This document shows positions 51,965-61,423 of a stretch of DNA of 64,000 nucleotides, piece after piece. Origin of the DNA: Bacteroidota bacterium (GTDB lineage: Bacteria > Bacteroidota > Bacteroidia > UKL13-3); contig JAUXUD010000027.1 of the NCBI GenBank assembly GCA_030680835.1, forward strand, positions 1 through 64,000, in the 5' to 3' direction. The position numbers and the translations under genes were made by a program. Below the pieces are notes generated by a model that searched no databases, was not told where the DNA came from, and worked only from the letters and a program-made list of their open reading frames with translations. Within the stretch, counting starts at the first letter, position 1. Every line of letters starts with the position of its first letter.

Positions 51965-53179
51965 ATGACAACAGTTGACAACCTGAATTTTGCCGGTAAA
52001 AAGGCATTGGTACGTGTTGATTTTAATGTACCCATTGATAGCAAAACTTCCATGATAACTGACGATGCCCGGATAAGAGCAACGATTCCAACACTGAAAA
52101 AGATATTAAATGATGGGGGTGCATGTATATTAATGAGTCATTTGGGCCGGCCCTTAAAAAAATTAAAGGAAGATGGTACGGTTGATATTGAAAAAAACAC
52201 GTTAAAAAAAACGATCACAACCATCAGTGAGTTATTAGGAGTATCCGTAAAATTTGCACCGGATTGTATTGGTACTGAGGCTTTGCAAATGGCGGCTGAA
52301 TTAAAACCCGGTGAAGTATTATTACTTGAAAACCTGCGCTTCTATAAAGAAGAAGAAAAAGGAGATGAGGCTTTTGCCGGTAAATTATCAAAACTGGGTG
52401 ACATATATGTGAATGATGCTTTTGGAACGGCACACAGGGCACATGCATCCACTTCGGTTATTGCAAAATTTTTTCCTGAAGCAAAATGTTTTGGTTATGT
52501 AATGGCAAAGGAAATAGCCAATGCCGATAAGGTTATTAAACATGCAGAACGACCATTTACCGCAATTACGGGAGGCGCCAAAGTGTCTGATAAATTGTTG
52601 ATTTTAGAAAATCTGATTGATAAAGTAGACAACCTGATCATTGGCGGTGGAATGGCCTACACGTTTTTAAAAGCACAGGGTTACGAAGTTGGTTCAAGCC
52701 TTTGCGAAGCGGATCGTTTGGACTTATGCCTGGCTTTACTCAAAAAAGCAACAGACCGTGGTGTTAAAATGTTTTTGCCGGAAGATTCGATTGTTGCCGA
52801 TGCATTTTCAAATGATGCCAATAGCAAAGAATGCGACAACAAGCATATTGACAAAGGATGGATGGGGCTGGACATTGGGCCGAAAGCTGCTGCTGAATTT
52901 GCTGCAGTAATAAAGAATTCCAAAACCATTTTATGGAATGGACCCATGGGTGTTTTTGAAATGCCAAAATTTGAAAATGGCACCAAAACTACTGCCATGG
53001 CGGTAGCTGAGGCAACCAAAAACGGAGCATTTAGTTTAATAGGTGGTGGAGATAGTGCAGCGGCAGTTGCAAAATTTGGTTTTGAAAATAATGTTAGCTA
53101 TGTAAGTACTGGCGGTGGTGCTTTACTGGAATATTTTGAAGGAAAAACACTCCCCGGAATTGCCGCAATGCTGTCATGA
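51965..53179 (+). CDS. pgk: phosphoglycerate kinase
   Basis: 404 residues, the normal length. Signatures: [10 protein letters not shown] (N-terminal), [39 protein letters not shown] and [10 protein letters not shown] for the nucleotide domain. It makes ATP from 1,3-bisphosphoglycerate in glycolysis. Its stop overlaps the start of the VanZ-like gene by ATGA (53176-53179), so the two are coupled. Confidence 0.97.
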   Translation: MTTVDNLNFAGKKALVRVDFNVPIDSKTSMITDDARIRATIPTLKKILNDGGACILMSHLGRPLKKLKEDGTVDIEKNTLKKTITTISELLGVSVKFAPDCIGTEALQMAAELKPGEVLLLENLRFYKEEEKGDEAFAGKLSKLGDIYVNDAFGTAHRAHASTSVIAKFFPEAKCFGYVMAKEIANADKVIKHAERPFTAITGGAKVSDKLLILENLIDKVDNLIIGGGMAYTFLKAQGYEVGSSLCEADRLDLCLALLKKATDRGVKMFLPEDSIVADAFSNDANSKECDNKHIDKGWMGLDIGPKAAAEFAAVIKNSKTILWNGPMGVFEMPKFENGTKTTAMAVAEATKNGAFSLIGGGDSAAAVAKFGFENNVSYVSTGGGALLEYFEGKTLPGIAAMLS

Positions 53180-53544
53180 TAAAAACGTATCGGTTTGCTA
53201 TTTTATGGGCGCTATTTGTATTGTTTTTATGCGGAATTAATGGTTCCAATTTACCCGATCTGCATTTTGATTTTGTATTGGGAATTGATAAAATAGCGCA
53301 TATGTTTTTGTTTGGATTACAGGCCTGGTTCATTTTAAAGGCATCCTATAAAAACCATGATAAATCGTATTTCGTTTATGCTGTTACTGCAACTGTAATA
53401 AGTTCTCTTTATGGTATTTTGATAGAAGTATTGCAGGGTGTATTATTTATTAACCGAACATTTGATTATGCCGATATGCTTGCGAATGCAATGGGTGCAT
53501 TCCTGTCCATCCCATTTGGTTATTTATTGTTAAAAAAAAGGTAA
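53176..53544 (+). CDS. VanZ-like small membrane protein
   Basis: 122 residues with four hydrophobic segments. [20 protein letters not shown] (the usual DKxxHxxxF VanZ motif) and [20 protein letters not shown] (usual ExxQ..xxRxxDxxD) identify the family. VanZ proteins are linked with low-level teicoplanin resistance in enterococci. The role in Gram-negative bacteria is unknown. It overlaps pgk at its start (4 nt) and convergent menC at its end (15 nt). Confidence 0.88.
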   Translation: MIKTYRFAILWALFVLFLCGINGSNLPDLHFDFVLGIDKIAHMFLFGLQAWFILKASYKNHDKSYFVYAVTATVISSLYGILIEVLQGVLFINRTFDYADMLANAMGAFLSIPFGYLLLKKR

Positions 53545-54576
53545 TTCCCAATTATTTCGAGGGGTGTAAATTAACCTGCCACGATGAACGCTAAGGGGTG
53601 ATTTGATATTGTTTGTGTATAATGAACCGGTACCTAAACCCTGAGGCAATTTAATGTTTTTTGTTGAACACCATTGTGCAATGGCATTCAGCCCGATATT
53701 TGATTCCAATGCAGAGGTTGCCCACCAACCAATGTGATTTTGAGTAGCTAATTCCAGCCATTTGTCAGCCAATGAAAAACCGCCCAGCAATGTGGGCTTA
53801 ATAATAATAAATGCGGGCTTAATACATTGCAGTAATTTTTTCCCCTCTTTCAACACGTCAACACCTATTAATTCTTCGTCCAAAACAATTTTAATACTGC
53901 TTTTTGCACAAATTTCCTGCATCCAATCGGCTTGCCCGGGTGCAACAGGTTGTTCTACAGAATGGATATTAAATTTGAGCAGCTCTTTTAATTGGTTCAG
54001 GGCTTCATTATTTTTCAAAGAACCATTTGCATCCAAACGAATTTCAAGATTATTTAAAGAATATTTCTTTCTCACATGTTCCAGCATCCTGCATTCTTCG
54101 TCAAAATCATGTGCTCCGATTTTAAATTTAAGACAGGTAAATCCTTCAGCTATTTTTTTGTCCACTTCTTTGAGCATGGTTTCAATATCCGACATCCAGA
54201 TTAAACCATTTATTTCAATGGGCATCGATTTTATAAAAGGGGAATCGAATAATTCCCTTTTGCCGCCATTTGTTAAATCGAGCAGCGCCATTTCAAGTCC
54301 AAAATGAAGCGCAGGGTATTTTATTAAATCCATTTGCTCAGTACTTTCACCCACGTTTAAGGCTTCGAGTACCTGAATCAAAATGTGCTCAAAATTTTCA
54401 TCTCCGTCAACACTCAGTCCTTTGAGTGGCGACGCTTCACCCCACCCTGTAATTGCAGGATTAACATGGTCATACACCTTTATAAAATAAGCATCATGTG
54501 ATTCCAATGTGCCTCTGGATGTACGTGCGTTAAAGGCAAGTTGCAGGCTATACTTTAAATATGAGAATTTTAGCAT
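53530..54576 (-). CDS. menC: o-succinylbenzoate synthase
   Basis: 348 residues of the enolase superfamily. Catalytic pieces in order: CLKFKIGAHDFDEECRM (the KxK base pair), IRLDANGSL (metal Asp), SVEQPVAP (metal Glu), VLDEELIG (third metal acid) and KPTLLGGF (second Lys). MenC dehydrates SHCHC to o-succinylbenzoate in menaquinone synthesis. It starts with TAATG on the menA stop, a 1-nt overlap, so menA and menC are coupled. An N-succinylamino acid racemase is a sequence alternative, but the menA neighbour settles it. Confidence 0.94.
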   Translation of the reverse strand: MLKFSYLKYSLQLAFNARTSRGTLESHDAYFIKVYDHVNPAITGWGEASPLKGLSVDGDENFEHILIQVLEALNVGESTEQMDLIKYPALHFGLEMALLDLTNGGKRELFDSPFIKSMPIEINGLIWMSDIETMLKEVDKKIAEGFTCLKFKIGAHDFDEECRMLEHVRKKYSLNNLEIRLDANGSLKNNEALNQLKELLKFNIHSVEQPVAPGQADWMQEICAKSSIKIVLDEELIGVDVLKEGKKLLQCIKPAFIIIKPTLLGGFSLADKWLELATQNHIGWWATSALESNIGLNAIAQWCSTKNIKLPQGLGTGSLYTNNIKSPLSVHRGRLIYTPRNNWELPFF

Positions 54577-55469
54577 TAAATATAAAGCGTGAAATAAAAT
54601 AATATCGTGATGAGAAAAGTGCTGAAGGAAAGAAACTTAAGCAAAGGGTCAAAATCTGCAGGCGTATTTGCATCAAAAACAGCCTTAATATTTAAATACA
54701 ATAATGAATAAACGGGAAGTAAAAAAAGCCAGTTCAAATCCATTTTCAACGTATAAACAGTAAAACAAATAGCTGCGCCCAGCAACAATGAATAATGATA
54801 TATTTTGGCTTTCTCCAATCCAAGTCTAACCGGTATGCTGTTTTTACCTGCTGTTTGATCCGATTCTATATCACGCATATTGTTGAGGTTTAAAACGCCC
54901 ACCGATAACAATCCATAGGCTATTGCCGGAATAATACAAACTATATTTGAATAGCCGGTTTGCAGATAATAGGTGCCCATAACCCCCAGTAAGCCAAAGA
55001 AAATAAACACAGACAAATCACCCAAACCCATGTAACCATAAGGCCTGCTGCCATTGGTATAAGCGATGGCTGCAACAATACAAAGTAACCCAAAAATAAA
55101 AAGAATCCCAGCTCCCAACATACCAATTGTTTCAATAGCACAATACAATAAAAGCAAGCCTGATAACAAGGAAAGACCACTGCAGATAATAATTCCGGTT
55201 TTCATTTGTTCTTTGGTAATTACACCCGATTGGACCGAACGAAGCGGACCTTTTCTTCCACTATGGTCGGCTCCATGAATACTATCCCCGTAATCATTTG
55301 CAATATTGGATAGTATTTGCAAAAACAAACAGGTTAGCAGCGTAACCATTGCCAGCAGCGGGTTATTGTATCCATCAATCATTGCACAAATTAATCCCCC
55401 ACCAATACAGGAAAGGGAAAGAAAAAGCGTTCGTAAACGAAATGTACGGATCCAGTTACGATAATTCAT
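54576..55469 (-). CDS. menA: 1,4-dihydroxy-2-naphthoate polyprenyltransferase
   Basis: 297 residues from the ATG at 55469 (NYRNWIRTFRLRTLFLSLS), with about eight membrane segments. The two Asp-rich prenyl-diphosphate sites are NIANDYGDSIHGAD and NNMRDIESDQTAGK. MenA joins a polyprenyl chain to DHNA, giving demethylmenaquinone, in the inner membrane. An in-frame ATG at 55616 would overlap the divergent ClC gene and adds residues with no match; it is rejected. menC follows by 1-nt overlap. Confidence 0.95.
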   Translation of the reverse strand: MNYRNWIRTFRLRTLFLSLSCIGGGLICAMIDGYNNPLLAMVTLLTCLFLQILSNIANDYGDSIHGADHSGRKGPLRSVQSGVITKEQMKTGIIICSGLSLLSGLLLLYCAIETIGMLGAGILFIFGLLCIVAAIAYTNGSRPYGYMGLGDLSVFIFFGLLGVMGTYYLQTGYSNIVCIIPAIAYGLLSVGVLNLNNMRDIESDQTAGKNSIPVRLGLEKAKIYHYSLLLGAAICFTVYTLKMDLNWLFLLPVYSLLYLNIKAVFDANTPADFDPLLKFLSFSTFLITILFYFTLYI

Positions 55470-55551
55470 TATCTTTGGTTTTGAATGATTCAGCAAATTA
55501 AGTAATTTGATATCTGTTAAAGCATTCTGTGTATAAATATTTAGATTGTCA

Positions 55552-57333
55552 ATGAAATATAAATCAATTGCTTTATTGGAATCGATTATAAAGTGGATAC
55601 AATTGCGTTTAACCAAAAAGCAATTTATTTTACTTTCAAGTATTCTTATTGGATTTACCGTAGGATTGGCAGCTATTACATTAAAAACCTTTGTTCATTA
55701 TATTTTTATTACCGTTACGTATAAAGAATTTAACAGTTTTAATTATTTGGTGCTTTTCTTACCGCTTACAGGAATATTTTTAACTGTATTAGCTGTAAAA
55801 AAAATATTAAAGGGAAAACCGTATAAAGGGTTATCGCAAATTCATTATGCAATTGCAAAAAGATCAAGTAATGTTCCGAAAGATCAAATGTATGCGCAGA
55901 TAGTAACCAGTTCTTTAACGGTTGGTTTTGGCGGTTCTGCCGGACTTGAGGCACCGATAATAATTACAGGTGCAGCATTTGGAGCAAACTATTCAAAGAC
56001 CTATCATTTAACATACAAAGAAAGGACTTTACTTTTAGCCTGCGGAATTGCAGCCGGTATTGCAGCCGTTTTTAATGCCCCGATAGCCGGTGTATTGTTT
56101 GCATTAGAGGTTTTGCTCATTGATATCAGTATTACTGCATTTACACCGCTTATTATAGCAGCAGCAACAGGTGCATTAATTTCGAAAATAATTCTTGAAG
56201 ATGATATCCTGTTATCATTCAGGTTACAACAACCATTTAATTACAACAACGTTCCCTTTTACATACTCCTGGGATTAGCAGCAGGAATCGTTTCCGTTTA
56301 CCATTCGCGCGTGTTTAATAAAATTGAAGAACTTTTCAGCAAGTCTGCAAACAAGATTTATTTTAATGTGATGGTAGGTGGTGCAATACTTGCGGTACTT
56401 ATTTTTATTTTCCCTTCACTATTCGGTGAAGGCTACCAAAGCATTAAAACACTGTCAACACTACAACCCGAAATTTTGCTCGACAACAGTCTTTTTCAAA
56501 ATTATAAAAGCAACGAATGGTTTGTACTTGCTTTTATCGGCGTTCTGATATTTATCAAAGCTATAGCCACTGCAATTACTTTAGGTAGCGGTGGAAATGG
56601 GGGAAACTTTGCTCCGGCTCTTTTTGTAGGTTCATACCTTGGATTTTTTATGTCGAGGGGATTAAACATGCTCAGCCTTACCAACTTACCGGTCAGTAAT
56701 TTTACAATAGTAGGTATGGCAGGGATATTAAGCGGACTTTATCATGCACCATTAACAGCAATATTCCTTATTGCTGAAATTACAGGCGGCTACACTTTAA
56801 TGATTCCTTTGATGATTGTGTCATCAATTAGTTACGCCATTTCAAAACACTTTGAACCCTTTTCAATGGACACTAAAAAGCTTATTCAAAGCGGAAAGGT
56901 TTATACATCTGACAAAGACCTTAATATTTTGGCAACAATAAAAACTTCCAATTTAATAGAAACAAATTTCCAAAAGATTTCACCTGACGACAAATTGGGG
57001 AAAATCGTTGAAATAATATCCAAATCCAGACGGAATATTTTCCCGGTAACCGATTCAGATAATAAATTACTGGGTATTATTGTTCTTGACAATATCCGGG
57101 AAATTATCTTTAAAAGAGATTTGTACGATAAAATAATTGCCCATGAATTAATAACAAATTCACCTGCCACCATTTTGTCAAGTGAAACGATGGAAGAGGT
57201 AATGAAAAAATTTGAGGAAACCGGAGCCTGGAATTTGCCTGTGGTTGAGAATGAGAAATACCTTGGATTTATTTCAAAGTCGAGTATCTTTTCAAGCTAT
57301 CGAAATAAATTAAAAGCAACCAGCATTGGATAG
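55552..57333 (+). CDS. ClC-family chloride channel/antiporter with CBS pair
   Basis: 593 residues from the ATG at 55552 (a TTG two codons earlier is possible). The membrane part has the chloride filter motifs GGSAGLEAP (with the gating Glu) and GGNGGNFAPALFVGSYLG. The C-terminal about 130 residues hold a CBS pair (DKLGKIVEIISKSRRNIFPV and EVMKKFEETGAWNLPV), which usually senses adenosyl ligands. The Glu typical of proton-coupled antiporters cannot be placed with certainty, so channel or exchanger is open. It ends 1 nt before the stop of the convergent response regulator gene. Confidence 0.93.
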   Translation: MKYKSIALLESIIKWIQLRLTKKQFILLSSILIGFTVGLAAITLKTFVHYIFITVTYKEFNSFNYLVLFLPLTGIFLTVLAVKKILKGKPYKGLSQIHYAIAKRSSNVPKDQMYAQIVTSSLTVGFGGSAGLEAPIIITGAAFGANYSKTYHLTYKERTLLLACGIAAGIAAVFNAPIAGVLFALEVLLIDISITAFTPLIIAAATGALISKIILEDDILLSFRLQQPFNYNNVPFYILLGLAAGIVSVYHSRVFNKIEELFSKSANKIYFNVMVGGAILAVLIFIFPSLFGEGYQSIKTLSTLQPEILLDNSLFQNYKSNEWFVLAFIGVLIFIKAIATAITLGSGGNGGNFAPALFVGSYLGFFMSRGLNMLSLTNLPVSNFTIVGMAGILSGLYHAPLTAIFLIAEITGGYTLMIPLMIVSSISYAISKHFEPFSMDTKKLIQSGKVYTSDKDLNILATIKTSNLIETNFQKISPDDKLGKIVEIISKSRRNIFPVTDSDNKLLGIIVLDNIREIIFKRDLYDKIIAHELITNSPATILSSETMEEVMKKFEETGAWNLPVVENEKYLGFISKSSIFSSYRNKLKATSIG

Positions 57334-57334
57334 T

Positions 57335-57730
57335 TTAACCCGCTTTTATTGGGGGCTGGATTTTGCATAATTCAAAAACTTCGTTCATCATTTCTTTAGA
57401 AAGCGGTTTGATAAAAAATCCGGAAAGCAATTTGTTATTATTCGCCCTTTTTTGATCATTTGGATCTAAAGAAGACGTTAACATTACGATAGGCATGTCA
57501 CGGTTTAATTCCTTGTACTGATCCAGAAACTCCCATCCGCTGATACGAGGCATGTTAATATCAAGCAACATCAGATCGTAATTATCTTTGGTTTCAGCTA
57601 AATGGCGCAATGCTTCTGTCGGGTCAAGAAAACTTTGTACATCGTATGCAATACCCATTTTTTTTAACAGGCGTTCATTAGCCATATTATTTATAAAATC
57701 ATCATCAATTTGAATTATTTTCAAGTTCAT
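57335..57730 (-). CDS. single-domain response regulator
   Basis: 131 residues, only a receiver domain. Acidic pocket IIQIDDDFIN (Asp9-Asp11), phospho-acceptor LLDINMPR (Asp57), MLTSSLDP and the conserved Lys in FFIKPLSK are all in place. No output domain is attached, so it works by protein contact. No histidine kinase gene is adjacent. The long leader region 57731-58152 separates it from a divergent gene. Confidence 0.95.
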   Translation of the reverse strand: MNLKIIQIDDDFINNMANERLLKKMGIAYDVQSFLDPTEALRHLAETKDNYDLMLLDINMPRISGWEFLDQYKELNRDMPIVMLTSSLDPNDQKRANNNKLLSGFFIKPLSKEMMNEVFELCKIQPPIKAG

Positions 57731-57874
57731 ATAAAGGTTAAATTAAATTGTTTATCTTTTTATTTTGACTATTTAATAATTTCAATTGCACATTTATCAC
57801 AGCGATTATGATGTAAATATAGCATGTTATAATTTTTACAAATATTCTATTAGGTTCAAAAAAAGGTAAATTAA

Positions 57875-57928
57875 GCCATTTAAACAAATATAGTGCAATT
57901 TATATTAAAATAATGCCACTTAAACATC
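57875..57928 (+). promoter_or_regulatory. spaced GCCA(T/C)TTAAAC motifs, candidate operators
   Basis: GCCATTTAAACAAA at 57875, GTGCAATTTATATT at 57893 and GCCACTTAAACATC at 57915 are 18 and 22 nt apart, the same about two-turn spacing as in the 42-kb array. Placed between two divergent genes, they could serve either one. Confidence 0.5.
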
Positions 57929-58122
57929 AATATAAAAATATTGCAAACCTTTAACATTAAACCAAAACAGCGGACTGTTATAAAGAATACAGCATAATTT
58001 ACCCCTTTATGTGAGTAAATACAAAACACGACAAAATCCTTTAAAACCTCTAATAATGCGATAGTTACTTATGATCAGGTCAGGTTATTTTAAGATAAAT
58101 GCTTTTTACAGGTTAAAAGATA

Positions 58123-58130
58123 TAATTTTG
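58123..58130 (+). promoter_or_regulatory. -7 promoter element of the 58.15-kb gene
   Basis: TAATTTTG matches TAnnTTTG, 22 nt before the ATG at 58153, preceded by a T-run about 22 nt upstream as a -33-like element. Confidence 0.6.
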
Positions 58131-58152
58131 CAGCCTTATCAAAAATAAAAAT

Positions 58153-58491
58153 ATGAAGCAAATAACCGATAAAATTAAAGCCAAATTAAAGAAAGATGGT
58201 TTTAATGCAGAAGCTGTCGTTAAATTACTCAAGGAATTGCGTGAATACTTTAAGGCTAATTTAAATGAACCGGGTCTGGTTCGCATGATCAGGCTAGCTT
58301 ATGAAGATATTGAAGCCAACGGCTCTTATACCTTTTTATATCTTGAAGAAGAGGACGGAAAGGCCAATCTAGAATATTTAATAGATTGTTTGGCTGACTT
58401 TAACAATAAATACAACCGCGAAGAATTACAGGATATTCGCAACCTGATGGAAGGGATTATCCCGGAACCAGAAGAAGGAACTGCCGAGTAA
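58153..58491 (+). CDS. small all-helical cytoplasmic protein, unknown
   Basis: 112 residues, charged, without signal peptide or membrane segment. Predicted helices include VVKLLKELREYFKANLNEPG and NREELQDIRNLMEGI, with a Tyr-rich turn (GSYTFLYLEEEDG) between. I recall similar short proteins from other Bacteroidota but no named family. It has its own promoter and the spaced motifs upstream. A second frame continues open past its stop to 58617 but has no good start codon. Confidence 0.7.
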   Translation: MKQITDKIKAKLKKDGFNAEAVVKLLKELREYFKANLNEPGLVRMIRLAYEDIEANGSYTFLYLEEEDGKANLEYLIDCLADFNNKYNREELQDIRNLMEGIIPEPEEGTAE

Positions 58492-58607
58492 TAAAAAACA
58501 GTTCACATTACAGGCCGGGGATGACTGCATAAATTTTCAACCTGAACCTGTTGAACAAACCGTTTGCCTTATTCATGCCGGGCTAAATGATAGTAATAAT
58601 ATAACGT

Positions 58608-59123
58608 ATGGAAATTAAAAAGGTAGGTATCATCATGGGATCAGACAGTGATCTTGAGATTATGAAAGAAGCGGCAAAAGTGATGGAAGAATTTAAAATT
58701 GAATTCGAAATTACCGTTGTTTCGGCACACCGCACACCTGATCGCATGTTTGATTATGCCAAAAATGCAAAATCCCGGGGGATACAGGTTATCATTGCCG
58801 GAGCGGGTGGAGCAGCTCACTTACCGGGCATGGTTGCCTCAATTACAACGCTTCCGGTTATTGGTGTTCCGGTTCAGTTAAAGACGTTATCTGGCCTGGA
58901 TTCTTTACTTTCAATTGTGCAAATGCCGGGAGGGGTTCCAGTTGCAACGGTAGCCATAAACAATGCCAAAAATGCCGGCCTGCTGGCTGTTCAAATTCTT
59001 GCACTTGCTGAACCAAAATTAAGTGATGCCTTACAAACATATAAAGACAAAATGCGGGATGAGGTTTTTGTAAAAGCCGAAAAAGTAGAAAAAGGAAGAA
59101 ACAGCATTGGTTTCAGAGGATAA
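58608..59123 (+). CDS. purE: N5-carboxyaminoimidazole ribonucleotide mutase
   Basis: 171 residues, class I Pur[18 protein letters not shown] at the start, [12 protein letters not shown] with the catalytic His, [14 protein letters not shown] and [20 protein letters not shown] are all standard. It converts N5-CAIR to CAIR in purine synthesis, after PurK. No purK is in the window. Complete at normal length. Confidence 0.97.
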   Translation: MEIKKVGIIMGSDSDLEIMKEAAKVMEEFKIEFEITVVSAHRTPDRMFDYAKNAKSRGIQVIIAGAGGAAHLPGMVASITTLPVIGVPVQLKTLSGLDSLLSIVQMPGGVPVATVAINNAKNAGLLAVQILALAEPKLSDALQTYKDKMRDEVFVKAEKVEKGRNSIGFRG

Positions 59124-59231
59124 GCTAATTGCTTTACTGCTAGTATTTTGGTTAAAATAATAAATTTCTGAGGCGCAACATTTGATAATTAACCAAAAAA
59201 GCACTAATTCGTACGAATAATAATTAAGCAG

Positions 59232-59876
59232 TTGGATAGTATTTGGGATTTATTTAAGCCGGAAGAATTGATTCGTTATGGGGGACTATTTTTGCTCCTG
59301 GTGATTATCTTCCTTGAAAATGGCGTTTTTTTTGGCTTTTTTTTGCCGGGTGATTCATTGCTTTTTACTGCGGGTCTTCTTTGTAATCTGGGCGTACTGG
59401 ATGTTGAATTATCTCATTTGATTTTGTATATCGGTTTTGCAGCTATAGCCGGGTATTATGCGGGATACTGGTTTGGTTATAAAACCGGGGAAGCTCTTTA
59501 TAAAAGAAAAGATTCGCTCTTTTTTAAAAAGAAATACATCACTACAGCAGAGAATTTTTATAAGAAATATGGTGGAGCTGCTTTAATTCTTGGAAGGTAT
59601 CTTCCCATCATCAGAACTTTTGCGCCCATTTTAGCCGGTGTGGTAAAAGTTAAACCCCTTGTATTTTTTGTTTATAATATTATTGGTGCTTTTGTTTGGC
59701 CCGCGGTTATTGTAACTGCCGGTTTTTACGTAGGCGAAATATTTCCCCAGGCACTCGATTATTTAACCTGGATGATTGTAGGGTTTATCCTGGTAACTTC
59801 ATTGCCCATCATTAATTCGCTGCGAAGGGATAAAAAGCGAAGAGACGCTGAAGAATCAACTATAACTGATGTTTGA
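59232..59876 (+). CDS. DedA-family membrane protein
   Basis: 214 residues, starting at a TTG (59232). It has about five hydrophobic segments and the family motifs FLENGVFFGFFLPGDSLLF (ending in the usual F/GEN..PGE-like turn), AGYYAGYWFGYKTGEAL, and FYKKYGGAALILGRYLPIIR then TFAPILAGV. DedA proteins include undecaprenyl-phosphate and phosphatidylethanolamine flippases. The C-terminal tail is charged (RRDKKRRDAEE). A 12-nt palindrome ATTCGTACGAAT (59207-59218) lies just upstream. It overlaps the convergent FkbM gene by 17 nt. Confidence 0.9.
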   Translation: MDSIWDLFKPEELIRYGGLFLLLVIIFLENGVFFGFFLPGDSLLFTAGLLCNLGVLDVELSHLILYIGFAAIAGYYAGYWFGYKTGEALYKRKDSLFFKKKYITTAENFYKKYGGAALILGRYLPIIRTFAPILAGVVKVKPLVFFVYNIIGAFVWPAVIVTAGFYVGEIFPQALDYLTWMIVGFILVTSLPIINSLRRDKKRRDAEESTITDV

Positions 59877-60648
59877 CTACCTTTTTTGCATAAATGTTGA
59901 ACTTGTCAACGCTTCCATATTCAAAATCACATATCTGGTTTAGTGAGTTAACAATTTCAGATTCTCCGCTCAATTTTTCCTCAATAATCAGTGTGATGTT
60001 TTTGTAGTATTGAAAGAATTTTTTAGCCCCTTTAATCATTTCAACTTCCATTCCTTCTACATCAATTTTCATTAATATTTTTGTGTTCTGATGCAAGCCG
60101 AATGTTTCATAAACATCATCCAATGCATTAATTTCAAATTTTTGCGTATTGCCATTTCCTTTTTCAACACGCTTGCTTGCTCCCGGATTTATTTTATTGA
60201 GTTGGAAATGCTCAATGGAATGTTTACTCCCCAATCCATAATTATAAGCCGAAACCTTGTCCTTAACATTGTTTAATATAATGTTCTTATTAATCATGTG
60301 GTAACTTTCATGAACCGGTTCAAAAGCCAGACATCGATACCCTTTATGTGCAAGCCAAATACAGTATTCACCCAGGCAAGCACCAATATCAAAGAATACT
60401 TCAAAATCCTGTTTTTCGATAAAATGCTTTATTTCAATTTCGTATGCATAATTAATATACTGAAAATCGAGCGTTCCCTGGCGTGTATCAAATACTCCCA
60501 TACTCGTTGTAATTCTGTTGCCAGCAGAATATGACTTGCGTGTGAGCATGTATAAAACAGCATTAATTGCTGCATTAAATTCTCCATAGCGTATATACTC
60601 GTAAAAGTAAAGCGTGTATACTTTTATCCTGTTAAAAATGTAATTCAT
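59860..60648 (-). CDS. FkbM-family methyltransferase
   Basis: 262 residues. The FkbM motifs are FEVFFDIGACLGEYCIWLA (SAM binding), CLAFEPVHESYHMINKNI, YNYGLGSKHSIEHF, and ILMKIDVEGMEVEMIKGAKK (the IDVEG signature). It is a SAM-dependent O-methyltransferase, often acting on sugars of surface glycans in this phylum; the substrate is not known. It overlaps the convergent DedA gene by 17 nt and is not part of a glycan cluster. Confidence 0.92.
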   Translation of the reverse strand: MNYIFNRIKVYTLYFYEYIRYGEFNAAINAVLYMLTRKSYSAGNRITTSMGVFDTRQGTLDFQYINYAYEIEIKHFIEKQDFEVFFDIGACLGEYCIWLAHKGYRCLAFEPVHESYHMINKNIILNNVKDKVSAYNYGLGSKHSIEHFQLNKINPGASKRVEKGNGNTQKFEINALDDVYETFGLHQNTKILMKIDVEGMEVEMIKGAKKFFQYYKNITLIIEEKLSGESEIVNSLNQICDFEYGSVDKFNIYAKKVVKHQL

Positions 60649-60745
60649 GGTTAGGTCTTAGTACACAAATAAAATATATTTTATGTTAGTTTTCGACGAA
60701 TACTAAAAAATTAACCCTGCAGGGTGTTAATTTGTAGTCTCAAGT

Positions 60746-61423
60746 ATGCAATCCGGTAAATTAATAATAGTACCTACTCCCATTGGAAATTTGGAGGATA
60801 TCACTTTAAGGGCTTTAAAAGTGCTTAAAGAAGTTGATGCAATTTTGGCCGAAGATACCCGCCAGAGTAGCAAGTTATTGCAGCATTATCAAATAAATAA
60901 ACCCCTTTGGGCATACCACCAGCACAACGAACACAAGAATTTAACCCATTTGGTGGAGGAATTAAAAGGCGGCAAAAAACTGGCTCTGATTAGCGATGCG
61001 GGTACTCCGGCAATCAGTGATCCCGGGTTTTTACTGGTTCGTGAGTGTTTGCGAAATGATATTCCGGTTGAATGCCTGCCCGGCGCAACTGCCTTTGTAC
61101 CGGCTCTTGTAAAAAGCGGTTTATCTGCCGATTCATTTATTTTTATGGGCTTTTTACCTGAAAAAAAAGGAAGGCAAACCGCTTTTCAGAAATTAAAAGA
61201 CATTGAATATACCATGATATTTTATGAAAGTCCGCACAGGTTGCTTAAAACGCTGGGGCAGCTTGCCGAAACATTAGGTTCAGACCGGCCCTGCAGTATA
61301 AGCCGGGAACTTACCAAAATGTTTGAGGAAACCGTAAATGGAACCCTTGCTGAAGCCATTAACCATTTTAACCAAAAACCCATAAAAGGAGAATTTGTAC
61401 TTGTTATTTCAGGGAAAAAATAA
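60746..61423 (+). CDS. rsmI: 16S rRNA (cytidine1402-2'-O)-methyltransferase
   Basis: 225 residues of the tetrapyrrole-methylase fold. It opens KLIIVPTPIGNLEDITLRAL and has AILAEDTRQSSKLLQHY, LISDAGTPAISDPG and SRELTKMFEETVNG, all RsmI signatures. It 2'-O-methylates C1402 in the ribosomal P site with SAM. The promoter region (60711-60731) carries CCCTGCAGGG palindrome and a TTAATTTG box. Its end overlaps the lnt frame by 29 nt. Confidence 0.95.
   Translation: MQSGKLIIVPTPIGNLEDITLRALKVLKEVDAILAEDTRQSSKLLQHYQINKPLWAYHQHNEHKNLTHLVEELKGGKKLALISDAGTPAISDPGFLLVRECLRNDIPVECLPGATAFVPALVKSGLSADSFIFMGFLPEKKGRQTAFQKLKDIEYTMIFYESPHRLLKTLGQLAETLGSDRPCSISRELTKMFEETVNGTLAEAINHFNQKPIKGEFVLVISGKK

Larger units (their letters stand above)
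57731..58152. other. 422-nt intergenic region between divergent genes, motif-rich
   Basis: Very AT-rich. In the middle it holds TTTAAAC-type motifs (57875-57928) like those at 42 kb, and at the right a promoter for the gene at 58153. I see no reading frame worth calling. Confidence 0.6.

Noticed and set aside
53762-54307. 181-codon plus-strand frame opposite menC
   Set aside because: Full antisense shadow of a clearly identified enzyme gene with Ser/Leu-rich product.
55470-55616. 49-residue N-terminal extension of MenA
   Set aside because: It would overlap the divergent ClC gene start and has no match to MenA; the ATG at 55469 gives the family N-terminus.
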